Positions 53,008-62,413 of a stretch of DNA of 64,000 nt are shown here, piece after piece. The translations under genes were made by a program, and so were the position numbers. The stretch is taken from NCBI GenBank assembly GCA_934663645.1, contig CAKUKR010000001.1, positions 1 through 64,000 on the forward strand. The letters are read 5' to 3'. The notes beneath the pieces were generated by a model. It did no database searches. It was given only the letters and a program-made list of their open reading frames with translations, and was not told where the DNA came from. Source of the DNA: an uncultured Muribaculaceae bacterium. GTDB lineage: Bacteria; Bacteroidota; Bacteroidia; Bacteroidales; Muribaculaceae. The first letter of the stretch is position 1. Each line of letters starts with the position of its first letter.

Positions 53008-54351
53008 ATGACAACAGACTCCTCTCCCGCAATAGAGATACACGAAACAATCGACGGCGTTCCCGCAGGCGATGCCGCTGCCGTCACGCCTCGCCGCAAA
53101 GGGCTGTTCAGCTTTATGGGCAAGAAAGGCGCTGGCAGCAGCAAGGCCTCGGCCCCAAAGTCGGACAAGTACATCTGGGGCACGTACATAGTGCTGGTAA
53201 TCTTCGCGCTCGTAGAGGGCTACAGCGCCTCGAGCAGCCTCGTGAAATCGACCGAGGACGTGTACGAGCCGCTGATAGACAACGCCAAGTTCCTGCTCAT
53301 AGGCTTCTTCTTCACCTACACGCTGCAGAAGCTTCACTACAAGTGGATCAAGAAATACGCCGGCCTCGTGTTCTTCGCGAGCCTTGGCATGCTGGTATGG
53401 GCTACATTCAAAGGGCAAAACCTGAACGGGGCAAACCGCGCCATAGACGTATTCGGCATAATCTCGCTGCAACCGCCTGAGATAATAAAGCTGACAATGG
53501 TGATGTACCTGGCCAAGATCCTTGCCAAGTACCAAAAGCCCGGAGGGGTGCGCACCACCGGGGTGATATGGTGCGCTCTGCTCACTGGCATTGTAGCTAT
53601 AATTCTGTACCTCAACGGTTTGACCAATGCTCTGATGGTGTTCTGCACTTCGTTTGCCATGTGGCTTATCGGAGGCATCGAGTGGCGCAAAATCGGGGTT
53701 GTGTTCTTGATTACTGTATGCGTCGGAGCAGTAGCCTACACCGTGAAAACCTCCAACCGCGCCGATACCCACGAGAGCCGCATGACAGAATACTCGCGCG
53801 GTGTCAACCCCGATGACACGATAACCGACAAGAACCGCCAGCCCATGTTTGCGCATTTCGCCATAGCCAGGGGAGGCATAATCAACGCTCCGGGCTCTTC
53901 GCACGAGAGCGCACGCCTGCCCCTCGCCTATTCCGACTTCATCTATTCCATTATAGTAGAGGATATCGGCATCGTTGGCGGCATACTTCTCATCGGGCTT
54001 TACATCGGACTGTTGATGCGAGCCGGGGCGATAGCGAGGAAATGCCGGCGGGCGTTCCCGGCGCTTCTCATCATGGGATGCGCAGTCATGATAGTGCTGC
54101 AGGCACTGGTGCACATGGTCATCGTCGTCGGCCTCGGGCCTGTCTCAGGACAGCCGCTGCCGCTGATTTCGAGGGGTGGAACATCTATTATCGTCATGTC
54201 GATGGCCTTCGGCATCATGCTCTCCGTGAGCCGCTACGCCGTCCGCAGCAACAACAAGAAGGAAATAAGGGCCGAGCTGAAGCAGCTCGACACCGACATC
54301 AGTGCTGTCAACCCTGCCATAGCTGACAGCGCAGATGCCCCGACAACATAA
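53008..54351 (+). CDS. ftsW: cell-division lipid II polymerase FtsW (SEDS family)
   Basis: 447 residues, about ten transmembrane helices. SEDS signature G-A-N-R-A-I-D near 130-136, and the late P-L-P-L-I-S-R-G-G-T-S motif. The N-terminus has about 50 cytoplasmic residues, longer than in model FtsW. Septal glycan polymerase that works with FtsI; the two are encoded in the same cluster. Confidence 0.95.
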   Translation: MTTDSSPAIEIHETIDGVPAGDAAAVTPRRKGLFSFMGKKGAGSSKASAPKSDKYIWGTYIVLVIFALVEGYSASSSLVKSTEDVYEPLIDNAKFLLIGFFFTYTLQKLHYKWIKKYAGLVFFASLGMLVWATFKGQNLNGANRAIDVFGIISLQPPEIIKLTMVMYLAKILAKYQKPGGVRTTGVIWCALLTGIVAIILYLNGLTNALMVFCTSFAMWLIGGIEWRKIGVVFLITVCVGAVAYTVKTSNRADTHESRMTEYSRGVNPDDTITDKNRQPMFAHFAIARGGIINAPGSSHESARLPLAYSDFIYSIIVEDIGIVGGILLIGLYIGLLMRAGAIARKCRRAFPALLIMGCAVMIVLQALVHMVIVVGLGPVSGQPLPLISRGGTSIIVMSMAFGIMLSVSRYAVRSNNKKEIRAELKQLDTDISAVNPAIADSADAPTT

Positions 54352-54370
54352 ACTACAGAGACACAAACGT

Positions 54371-55489
54371 ATGGACAACAGCAAACGACCTATACGAGCC
54401 ATAGTGAGCGGCGGAGGCACAGGAGGACACATCTTCCCCGCCGTATCGATAGCCAACGCGCTGCAACGCCGCTGCGGCGCCGAGATACTCTTTGTCGGCG
54501 CCGAAGACCGCATGGAGATGGAGAAAGTGCCGGCGGCGGGATACCGCATCATAGGGCTGCCCGTAGCGGGCTTCAACCGCAAGAACCTCTTCAAGAACTT
54601 CGCCGTCATACGCAAGCTGATGCGCAGCGTCGCCATGGCCCGCAAGATTATCGCAGACTTCAGGCCCGACATCGCCATAGGCGTGGGAGGATATGCCTCA
54701 GGCCCTACGCTGAAGGCAGCGCAGCGTGCCGGCATACCGACCCTGATACAGGAACAGAACTCATACGCTGGCGTGACCAACAAGATGCTCGCACGCGACG
54801 CGCGACGCATCTGTGTGGCATATCCGGGGATGGAACGGTTCTTCCCCGCCGACAAGATCGTCATGACCGGCAACCCGGTGCGCAAAGACCTGCTCTCGTG
54901 CTGCCTCACGCCTGAAGAGGCGCGTGCACAGTTCGGCCTCGACCCGAAACGGCCTACAGTCATGTTTGTGGGAGGAAGCCTCGGGGCTCGCACCATCAAC
55001 GAGACTCTCGAGCACGATGTTCAGCACCTCGCCGACGCGGGGCTGCAGGTGATATGGCAGACCGGCAAGTATTTTGGCGACCGCGGCACTGTGGCTGCCA
55101 ACGGACGCAAGGGGATAGTCGTCACCAAGTTCATCGCCGACATGGGCACGGCTTACCGTGCTGCCACCCTCGTGGTGTCGCGAGCCGGAGCCGGGTCGAT
55201 AAGCGAGCTGCAGCTGCTCGGGCTGCCGGCTATACTCGTACCCTCGCCCAATGTGGCTGAAGACCACCAGACCAAGAACGCCCACGCCCTCTCCGACCAT
55301 GGCGCGGCGATAACCGTCACCGACGCTGACGCTCCGCAGAAGCTCGCAGAGACTGTCCTCGACACCGTCTTTGACACGGCCCGCCTCGAACAGATGAGCA
55401 AGGCTGTGCGCGAAATGGCGCTCCCGGACGCAGACGAGAAGATTGTGGACCAGATACTGCAAATAATCAACAACGCCAATACCCTCTGA
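54371..55489 (+). CDS. murG: UDP-GlcNAc:undecaprenyl-PP-MurNAc-pentapeptide transferase
   Basis: 372 residues, membrane-associated GT-B enzyme making lipid II. G-G-G-T-G-G-H-I-F-P at the N-terminus, G-G-Y-A-S-G-P, E-Q-N-S-Y-A-G and S-R-A-G-A-G-S-I-S-E-L are all MurG motifs. Start at 54371 (M-D-N-S-K-R-P); a frame 12 codons further up overlaps ftsW. Confidence 0.97.
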   Translation: MDNSKRPIRAIVSGGGTGGHIFPAVSIANALQRRCGAEILFVGAEDRMEMEKVPAAGYRIIGLPVAGFNRKNLFKNFAVIRKLMRSVAMARKIIADFRPDIAIGVGGYASGPTLKAAQRAGIPTLIQEQNSYAGVTNKMLARDARRICVAYPGMERFFPADKIVMTGNPVRKDLLSCCLTPEEARAQFGLDPKRPTVMFVGGSLGARTINETLEHDVQHLADAGLQVIWQTGKYFGDRGTVAANGRKGIVVTKFIADMGTAYRAATLVVSRAGAGSISELQLLGLPAILVPSPNVAEDHQTKNAHALSDHGAAITVTDADAPQKLAETVLDTVFDTARLEQMSKAVREMALPDADEKIVDQILQIINNANTL

Positions 55490-55493
55490 CTTT

Positions 55494-56906
55494 ATGAACG
55501 GCAACATTGCACAGCATCTGTATTTCGTGGGCGCCGGGGGCATCGGCATGGCTGCGCTGGTGCGCTATTACCTCTCTCGCGGAGCGCAGGTGGCGGGCTA
55601 TGACCTCACGCCCTCCGACCTGACACACGCACTGGAGCGCGAAGGGGCGCAACTCACGTACCGCGACGACACCGCGGACATCCCCGACGGCTTCCGCGAC
55701 CCGGCCCACACCACAGTGGTATACACCCCGGCAGTGGGCGATGACAACCGAATACTCTCATATTTCCGCCAGCGCGGCTTCAACGTGGTCAAACGGGCGG
55801 CAATGCTCGGTCAGATAACACGCCATTCCCGTGCCATCTGCGTAGCCGGCTCGCACGGCAAGACCACTGTCTCCTCCATGGTTGCACACACCCTGCACAC
55901 CTCTGACGTGAAATGCAACGCTTTCCTGGGCGGGATACTGCGCAACTACGACAGCAACCTCATACTGGACGACTGCTCCCCCTGGTCTGTAATCGAGGCG
56001 GACGAGTATGACCGCTCGTTCCACCAGCTAAACCCATACATAGCCGTCGTCACATCGACCGACCCGGACCATCTCGACATCTACGGTGACGAGGAGGGAT
56101 ACCTCGAGGGGTTCGCCCACTTCACCTCGCTCATCACCACTGGCGGCACGCTCATCCTACATACCGGCCTCAAACTCAAGCCGCGCACTACCGAGGGTGT
56201 CAATACGCTGACATACAGCGGCTCTGACGAGGGCGACTGGCACACCGCCAACATACGCTACGATGACGGACGGCTGTGGTTTGACATAGTGCACCCCGAC
56301 GGCGTCATCCGGGACGTAGAGCTTGGAGTGCCGATAGCCATCAACATCGACAACGCTGTGGCTGCGACGGCGGCGGCTCACCTCGCCGGCGCCTCAGACG
56401 ACAACATACGCCATGCGCTGCGCACATTCCTTGGCGCGAAACGCCGCTTTGAGGTATGGCTGCGTCCCGAAGACACGGCGTGCGGCACCGTACTCATCGA
56501 CGACTACGCACACAGCCCGCATGAGGTGGAGGCTTCGATAACCTCCGTCCGCAAGCTGTACCCGCACAGGCAGCTGACAGTCGTGTTCCAGCCGCACCTG
56601 TACACGCGCACGCGAGATTTCGCCCCGGAGTTTGCACAGGCGCTCTCCCACGCCGACCGCGTGGTGCTGCTCGAAATATACCCGGCACGCGAAAAGCCGA
56701 TACCCGGTGTGACCTCGCAGATCATTTACGACCGCCTCACTTCTCACGAAAGGCTCATTTGCCCGCGCAAGGATTTGTTGAATCTGATAAAAAATAGTAA
56801 CTTTGAAATCCTTATGACTCTGGGAGCCGCCAATCTGGACGTGCTGCTCCCTGACATTAAGGAGATACTAACAGCAAAGACCGTTGGCAAGCAAGACCCT
56901 GAATAA
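55494..56906 (+). CDS. murC: UDP-N-acetylmuramate:L-alanine ligase
   Basis: 470 residues. First Mur ligase of the stem peptide. G-A-G-G-I-G-M at the N-terminus, P-loop G-S-H-G-K-T-T-V-S and D-D-Y-A-H-S-P in the C-terminal domain. Four bases after murG; its last 23 bases overlap ftsQ. Confidence 0.96.
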   Translation: MNGNIAQHLYFVGAGGIGMAALVRYYLSRGAQVAGYDLTPSDLTHALEREGAQLTYRDDTADIPDGFRDPAHTTVVYTPAVGDDNRILSYFRQRGFNVVKRAAMLGQITRHSRAICVAGSHGKTTVSSMVAHTLHTSDVKCNAFLGGILRNYDSNLILDDCSPWSVIEADEYDRSFHQLNPYIAVVTSTDPDHLDIYGDEEGYLEGFAHFTSLITTGGTLILHTGLKLKPRTTEGVNTLTYSGSDEGDWHTANIRYDDGRLWFDIVHPDGVIRDVELGVPIAINIDNAVAATAAAHLAGASDDNIRHALRTFLGAKRRFEVWLRPEDTACGTVLIDDYAHSPHEVEASITSVRKLYPHRQLTVVFQPHLYTRTRDFAPEFAQALSHADRVVLLEIYPAREKPIPGVTSQIIYDRLTSHERLICPRKDLLNLIKNSNFEILMTLGAANLDVLLPDIKEILTAKTVGKQDPE

Positions 56907-57783
56907 AGTAGGCAAATGGCTGATACTCATCGCCTTGCTCACCTATACCGTCATAATTACGGTATGGGCAGGCCAACGTGATGCCACACGGCGGTGCAGC
57001 GGCATTGAGGTGCGCATCGAGCAGCACTCATTCATGGGCGACACCATGACACAGCGCGGCGTAATCACAGAGCTTGCAGCATACGACAAGCACCTTGAGG
57101 GAAAGGTTCTGAAGGACATCGACACATACGCCATAGAGCGTTACCTGTCGCGCCTGAGCAACTTCGAGTCCGTGCAGTGCTACATCACCACCAAGGGGAA
57201 GCTGCGCATCTCCGTAGTCCCGGTAATCCCCGAGCTGCGCGTCTTCGACGGCAACGACAGCTACTATGTCAACAAGGACGGCAAGCGTATAGCCGCCAAC
57301 GCACGCTTCTTCGCAGACATGCCCGTGGTCAGCGGACACTTTACCCGCGACTTCCCTGCCACATCTGTCCTGCCCGTAGCACAGTACATCGCCGCCGACT
57401 CGCTGTTCAAACGCCTGATAATGATGATACGCGCCGACTCGCCGGACGACATCATACTGGTGCCGCGCATCGCCGGACATGTCATCAACATCGGCGACGC
57501 CAGCGACCTCCCCGTCAAGTTCCGCAACATACGCCTCGCATACCGCGAGATAATGCCCCACCAGGGCTGGGACAAGTATGACACCATCTCCGTCAAGTTT
57601 GCCGGCCGCATCGTCGCCACGCGGCGCAACAAGGCGGAGGTGAGCCATGTCCCCGAATACGAGCAGGACGAAGACCTCGACGAGGAGGCTCTGCAGTCTG
57701 CCACCGCTGGCCAGCAGCTCGCAGCCCCCCGAGACACCACCTCGCGCAGCAAGGCCAAAACCGCACACAAAACCAATACATAA
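56884..57783 (+). CDS. ftsQ: cell-division protein FtsQ
   Basis: 299 residues. One N-terminal transmembrane helix (about 11-27), then a periplasmic POTRA/FtsQ region, part of the FtsQLB regulatory complex. No ATG or GTG is available in frame near the start: the best start is TTG at 56884 (Leu codon used as Met), inside the end of murC. The C-terminus is a long acidic/basic low-complexity tail (E-Q-D-E-D-L-D-E-E). Low sequence conservation, so the call rests on topology and gene order. Confidence 0.88.
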   Translation: MASKTLNKVGKWLILIALLTYTVIITVWAGQRDATRRCSGIEVRIEQHSFMGDTMTQRGVITELAAYDKHLEGKVLKDIDTYAIERYLSRLSNFESVQCYITTKGKLRISVVPVIPELRVFDGNDSYYVNKDGKRIAANARFFADMPVVSGHFTRDFPATSVLPVAQYIAADSLFKRLIMMIRADSPDDIILVPRIAGHVINIGDASDLPVKFRNIRLAYREIMPHQGWDKYDTISVKFAGRIVATRRNKAEVSHVPEYEQDEDLDEEALQSATAGQQLAAPRDTTSRSKAKTAHKTNT

Positions 57784-57814
57784 ACCCTCAACCCTCATTC
57801 ACAGCGACAAGACA

Positions 57815-59155
57815 ATGGAAAGATACATAGCAGCCCTCGAAATCAGCAGCTCCAAGATTATAGGCGCGGTAGGGAGGATGACCCCCGCTGGCAAGCTCGA
57901 CGTGCTGGCGGTGCAGCAAGAGCAATGCTCCGACTGCGTGCGTTACGGCATAGTCCAGAACGTTGAGGAAGCATACGCCCGCATTGCCCGCGTCATTGCA
58001 AACCTCGAACAAGACAAGGCTGTGACGCCTAACAGGATAAGCGGCGTGTTCATAGGCCTCTCTGGACGCTCCCTGCACGCCATTGAGGCCAACGTGGAGC
58101 TGAACCTCGGCGAGGAGACCGTCATAGGACCCGACACAGTGGTTCGCCTGCGCTCACAGGCTGAGTCCAGGGCCATCGACTCCTCCCTCTCTGTTATCGA
58201 TGCCGTCCCGAGGCTCTTCACTATAGGCAATACCAAGACTGCCGAGCCTGTCGGCAACCTGGGCAGCAGCATCAAGGCGACATACGACCTGATAGTATGC
58301 CGGGCGCAGCTCAAGAAGAACATTGAGCGCATAGACCTCGAGAAAAGGCTCGACATCAAGACATTCGGATACATCGTCACTCCACTCGCAGCCGGCAGCC
58401 TGATACCCTCAACCGAGGAGAAGCGGCGAGGCTGCATGCTCGTTGACATCGGCGCGGAAACCACCTCCGTAATAATCTACAAGGACGGCAACCTGCGCTA
58501 TTTCAACACCATCCCCCTCGGCTCGCGTTGCATCACACACGACATCACCTCAACGGGAATGTTCGAGGAGAACGCCGAGACATACAAGATACAGTCTGGC
58601 AACGCCATGCCGCCAGAGACTGCAGCCAACCTGCGCATACACGACATAGACACCAAGGAAATCAACAAGTGCATAGTGGCCCGCGCCGAGGAGATAGCCA
58701 TCAACATACTCGAGCAAGCCAGTTATGCCGGCATCAAGGACTCTGACCTGCCCGGAGGCATAATCCTCATCGGCGGAGGCTCGCTGCTCAACAACTTCTG
58801 CGAACTGATACAGGACATCAGCAAGCTCCCCGTAAGGCGAGGCCAGCTGCCTTCCTCTGTCGAGACCTCCGGCAAATCGCCAGACTTCAACGCCCTCGAG
58901 GTAATCGCCGTGCTGCACACCGCAGCCACACACTCCGAAGCGCAATGCATCACCGCCGCACAGGAGCAGGAACTCCCCATAAGCGGCACAACTGGCGGGG
59001 ACCTCCCCATATCCGGAGGACACAGCGACGGAACACGCAAAGGACCGGAGCGCAAGCCTGGCCGCAAGCGCGGCAAAGGCGCGTTCTCCAAATGGTTCGG
59101 CAAAATCGGCGACATGCTCACCCCGGGCGACGACGAGGACGACGAACTCTCCTGA
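57815..59155 (+). CDS. ftsA: cell-division protein FtsA
   Basis: 446 residues, actin-like ATPase tethering FtsZ to the membrane. N-terminal I-A-A-L-E-I-S-S-S-K-I, the second phosphate loop V-D-I-G-A-E-T-T-S-V and the adenosine motif I-I-L-I-G-G-G-S-L-L. Start at 57815 (M-E-R-Y-I-A-A-L-E); the frame is open 56 codons further up, overlapping ftsQ, but is not FtsA-like. The C-terminus has a basic stretch with W-F-G-K-I-G-D, a plausible amphipathic membrane anchor. Confidence 0.95.
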   Translation: MERYIAALEISSSKIIGAVGRMTPAGKLDVLAVQQEQCSDCVRYGIVQNVEEAYARIARVIANLEQDKAVTPNRISGVFIGLSGRSLHAIEANVELNLGEETVIGPDTVVRLRSQAESRAIDSSLSVIDAVPRLFTIGNTKTAEPVGNLGSSIKATYDLIVCRAQLKKNIERIDLEKRLDIKTFGYIVTPLAAGSLIPSTEEKRRGCMLVDIGAETTSVIIYKDGNLRYFNTIPLGSRCITHDITSTGMFEENAETYKIQSGNAMPPETAANLRIHDIDTKEINKCIVARAEEIAINILEQASYAGIKDSDLPGGIILIGGGSLLNNFCELIQDISKLPVRRGQLPSSVETSGKSPDFNALEVIAVLHTAATHSEAQCITAAQEQELPISGTTGGDLPISGGHSDGTRKGPERKPGRKRGKGAFSKWFGKIGDMLTPGDDEDDELS

Positions 59156-59207
59156 CAATCCCCTCTCAACACTCACACATTAACCTCATTCTCCCAACAC
59201 ATCCACA

Positions 59208-60575
59208 ATGGAAAACGACATACTCAACGAAGAACTGAACGACACCACCACATTCACCCCGACGGATGACGAACGCTTCGCCGAAAAAGCCATTATCAAG
59301 GTAATCGGCGTGGGCGGAGGAGGTGGAAATGCCGTCAACTATATGTACAAGCAACAGATACCGCTGGTGCGTTACGTAGTCCTAAACACCGACAAGCAGG
59401 CCCTCGGCACGATGGATGTACCCGACAAGATTATCCTTGGCTATGACATCACCCAAGGCCAGGGCGCGGGCAACAACCCCGAAGTGGGGCGGCAATGCGC
59501 CGAGGCAAGCGTGGATGATATCAAAAAGCTGTTTGACAAGGACACTGAAATGGTGTTCATAACCGCCGGAATGGGCGGTGGCACCGGCACGGGCGCAGCG
59601 CCAGTGGTAGCCAAGCTCGCCAAGGATGCCGGCATGCTGACTATCGGCATCGTAACAGTCCCGTTCCAGTTTGAAAGCGAACAGAAGATACTCACAGCCC
59701 TCGACGGCGCCAAGGAGATGCAGCAATACGTGGACGCGCTGCTCGTCATCAACAACGAGAACCTGACGACACTATACCCGGACATCAGCCTGTTCAACTG
59801 CTTCGAGAAAGCCGATGACACCCTCGCCAACGCAGCTCGTTCCATATCCGAGATTATCTCCGAGAAGTGCTTCATAAACGTTGATTTCCAGGACGTCAAG
59901 ACCACACTGAAGGACAGCGGCACCGCCATTATCTCCTCGGGCGAAGGCGACGGCGAGAACCGCGTGACAAAAGCCATAGAGAATGCCCTCAAGTCACCGC
60001 TGCTCAAAGCGCACGACATCAAGACCTCAAAGAGGCTGCTCATGAAATTCAGCTGCGCCAGAGAGTGCAAAAACCCCATTACTGCCAAGGAACTCAACGA
60101 AATAACAGTCTTCACCTCCTCGCTCCCGAAGACTGTCAAGGTGAAATGGGGCATCGCCGACATTCCCGAAATGGAAGACCGCATCAAGGTCACTATACTT
60201 GCTTCCGGATTTGACGTGACACTGCGCGACGGCGAGGACAAAGGCGACGGCCCCATCACATTCTCCTCCGAAGACAACGCCCAAAAGTCAAAGAAACCCG
60301 AAAAGCCAGACACCGACAAGGAGGCTGCTATCGAGACCACCTACGGCACGGGCACTATGAAGCAGATGGCACTGAACCGCCTCAAGGTGCGGTGCTTCAT
60401 CATAAAGCCTGAAGAGATGGATGATGACGAGGTGATCGCCGCCATAGAGCGCACGCCCACCACCAAGCGCGACGCACGCGCCAACGAGGAGATACACAAG
60501 CTCCACAACGCCCCGGAGGCTGCTGTGCCACAGCAACAGGCCGGCGGCGAAAGCGGCGGTGCCATAATGTTCTGA
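59208..60575 (+). CDS. ftsZ: cell-division GTPase FtsZ
   Basis: 455 residues, tubulin homologue forming the Z-ring. G-V-G-G-G-G-G-N-A-V near the N-terminus and the tubulin signature G-G-G-T-G-T-G-A-A-P starting near residue 123. The C-terminal linker is Lys/Glu-rich; the very C-terminus (G-G-A-I-M-F) is hydrophobic and may be the FtsA-binding peptide. Last gene of the dcw cluster. Confidence 0.98.
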   Translation: MENDILNEELNDTTTFTPTDDERFAEKAIIKVIGVGGGGGNAVNYMYKQQIPLVRYVVLNTDKQALGTMDVPDKIILGYDITQGQGAGNNPEVGRQCAEASVDDIKKLFDKDTEMVFITAGMGGGTGTGAAPVVAKLAKDAGMLTIGIVTVPFQFESEQKILTALDGAKEMQQYVDALLVINNENLTTLYPDISLFNCFEKADDTLANAARSISEIISEKCFINVDFQDVKTTLKDSGTAIISSGEGDGENRVTKAIENALKSPLLKAHDIKTSKRLLMKFSCARECKNPITAKELNEITVFTSSLPKTVKVKWGIADIPEMEDRIKVTILASGFDVTLRDGEDKGDGPITFSSEDNAQKSKKPEKPDTDKEAAIETTYGTGTMKQMALNRLKVRCFIIKPEEMDDDEVIAAIERTPTTKRDARANEEIHKLHNAPEAAVPQQQAGGESGGAIMF

Positions 60576-60634
60576 CACAGCCTCGGCAAAACACCTCTCC
60601 CCCACCGATACCGAATTGAATACCAACACATTAT

Positions 60635-62368
60635 ATGAACAATACACAATTTGACATGGTCGCCAAGACCTTCCAGGGCCTCGAGGACGTGCTGCGCGAC
60701 GAGCTTATAGCCCTGGGCGCGCAGAATGTCGAGACCGGAAACCGGATGGTCTCCTTCACCGGCGACAACGAGATGATGTACCGGGCAAACTTCTGCCTGC
60801 GCACTGCCCTGCGCATCCTCAAGCCTATAGTCAAATTCACGGCTAAGAACACGGACGACCTCTATGACATCGTCCGCGACATCGAGTGGGAGCAGTACCT
60901 CTCGCCCGAAAAGACTTTCGCCATCGACTCGACTGTCTACAGCGACTCGTTCACCCACTCCAAGTTTGTCACCTACCGCGTCAAGGACGGCATCGTGGAC
61001 CATTTCACGGACAACTGCGGCAAGCGGCCCTCGATACGTGTCTCGGGCGCGGACGTGATGCTCAACGTGCACATAGCCGGCGAAAGGGTGACAATCTCGC
61101 TCGACTCCTCCGGCGAGCCGCTCAACCAACGCGGCTGGCGCGTGGACAGCACCGCCGCACCTATCAACGAGGTGCTCGCTGCAGGCATCATACTCAAGAC
61201 CGGCTGGCACGGCGAGTGCGACTTCGTGGACCCGATGTGCGGCTCGGGCACGTTCCTCATCGAGGCTGCCCTAATCGCCCAGAACATCTACCCGGGCATC
61301 TACCGCAAGTCTTTCGCCTTCGAGCGGTGGGACGACTATGACGCTGACCTGTTCGCCTCAATAGCCTCCGACGACTCCGCAGAGCGCAGCTTCGACCACC
61401 GCATCTACGGCGGCGACATCTCGCCAGATGCCATTGCCGTGACGCGCCGCAACATCCGCGCAGCCAACCTCGACGCGGTCATCAGCCTGGTGTGCAAGCC
61501 CTTCGACGAATGGACCGAGCCGCCAGCCGACGGCATCCTCGTCACCAACCCCCCTTACGGCGAGCGGCTGCGCCCCGAGAGCATGGAGGAGCTGTTCTCC
61601 GGCATAGGCACTACACTCAAGCGGCATTTCGCCGGCTACCGCGCATGGATAATCGGCTACCGCGACGAGGACCTGCAGTGCATCGGGCTGAAGCCCTCCG
61701 TCAAATTTCCCATACTCAACGGCGCCCTCGAATGTTCGCTGCGCGAGTACGTCCTCTTCGCCGGCCGCTACAACGACTTCCGCGAGGAGGGTGGCTCGGT
61801 GCGCAATGACAACTTCAACCGCGACTACCGCCCCAAGGTGCGCCACCTCTCGGACGGCGAATGGGACAAGGAAACTTCACGCTACGGCGACCGCAAGCCG
61901 CGTCGCGACCGTGACGACCGCCGCAAAGAGTTCCGCAGGGACGACCGCAGACGCGATTTCAAGCGCGATGACCGCCGTGACGACCGCCGCAGGGACTTCC
62001 GCAAGGATGACCACAAGGATGACCGCAAGCGCGACTTCAAGCGCGATGACCGGCCTCGCGAGTTTCGCCGTGACGACAGACGCGACGAGGGCAGGCGCGA
62101 CTTCCGCAAAGACGACCGCCGCAGAGACTTCCGGGGAGATTCCCGCAAGGACGACCGCAAGCGCGACTTCAAGCGCGACGACCGTGACCGCAAGCCGCGT
62201 GAATACCGCGCCAAGCCGGCAACCGTCGTCCCCGACAAAGGCCCGAAAATCTCCGCCGACTTCGCCGTCAACATAGACCGTGTGGACGGCAAGATAATGC
62301 GCTCGCGCCGCACCTGGATGAAAAAACAGTCCGCAGAGGACGGTACTGCCGACAATACTGACAAGTAA
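60635..62368 (+). CDS. THUMP-domain 23S rRNA guanine-N2-methyltransferase (RlmL-type) with Arg/Asp-rich tail
   Basis: 577 residues. N-terminal THUMP RNA-binding domain, then a class I SAM methyltransferase with D-P-M-C-G-S-G-T-F-L and the catalytic N-P-P-Y motif (T-N-P-P-Y-G-E-R). The family makes m2G2445 in 23S rRNA. The last 160 residues are a tandem array of R-D-D-R-R-R-D-F-K/R-K-D units (nt about 61900-62200), disordered and highly charged, absent from E. coli RlmL; probably an RNA-binding extension like RGG/RD tails. The RlmK (m7G2069) domain of the E. coli fusion is not present. Starts 59 bases after ftsZ. Confidence 0.9.
   Translation: MNNTQFDMVAKTFQGLEDVLRDELIALGAQNVETGNRMVSFTGDNEMMYRANFCLRTALRILKPIVKFTAKNTDDLYDIVRDIEWEQYLSPEKTFAIDSTVYSDSFTHSKFVTYRVKDGIVDHFTDNCGKRPSIRVSGADVMLNVHIAGERVTISLDSSGEPLNQRGWRVDSTAAPINEVLAAGIILKTGWHGECDFVDPMCGSGTFLIEAALIAQNIYPGIYRKSFAFERWDDYDADLFASIASDDSAERSFDHRIYGGDISPDAIAVTRRNIRAANLDAVISLVCKPFDEWTEPPADGILVTNPPYGERLRPESMEELFSGIGTTLKRHFAGYRAWIIGYRDEDLQCIGLKPSVKFPILNGALECSLREYVLFAGRYNDFREEGGSVRNDNFNRDYRPKVRHLSDGEWDKETSRYGDRKPRRDRDDRRKEFRRDDRRRDFKRDDRRDDRRRDFRKDDHKDDRKRDFKRDDRPREFRRDDRRDEGRRDFRKDDRRRDFRGDSRKDDRKRDFKRDDRDRKPREYRAKPATVVPDKGPKISADFAVNIDRVDGKIMRSRRTWMKKQSAEDGTADNTDK
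61890..62215 (+). repeat. coding tandem repeat for the charged tail of the methyltransferase
   Basis: Irregular 15-24 base units built from CGCGACTTC/CGTGACGACCGC encode R-D-D-R/R-D-F modules. The repeat is in frame and probably varies in copy number between strains. Confidence 0.8.
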
Positions 62369-62413
62369 AAGAAAAGCACATACAGAGTTTTCCGTTACCA
62401 ACTATAGCAAGCC

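Noticed and set aside
52468-54114. Long open frame on the strand opposite murD/ftsW
   Set aside because: It mirrors two well-supported genes, has no family-like motifs, and arises from GC-rich codon bias. The same applies to long antisense frames opposite ftsI and purD.
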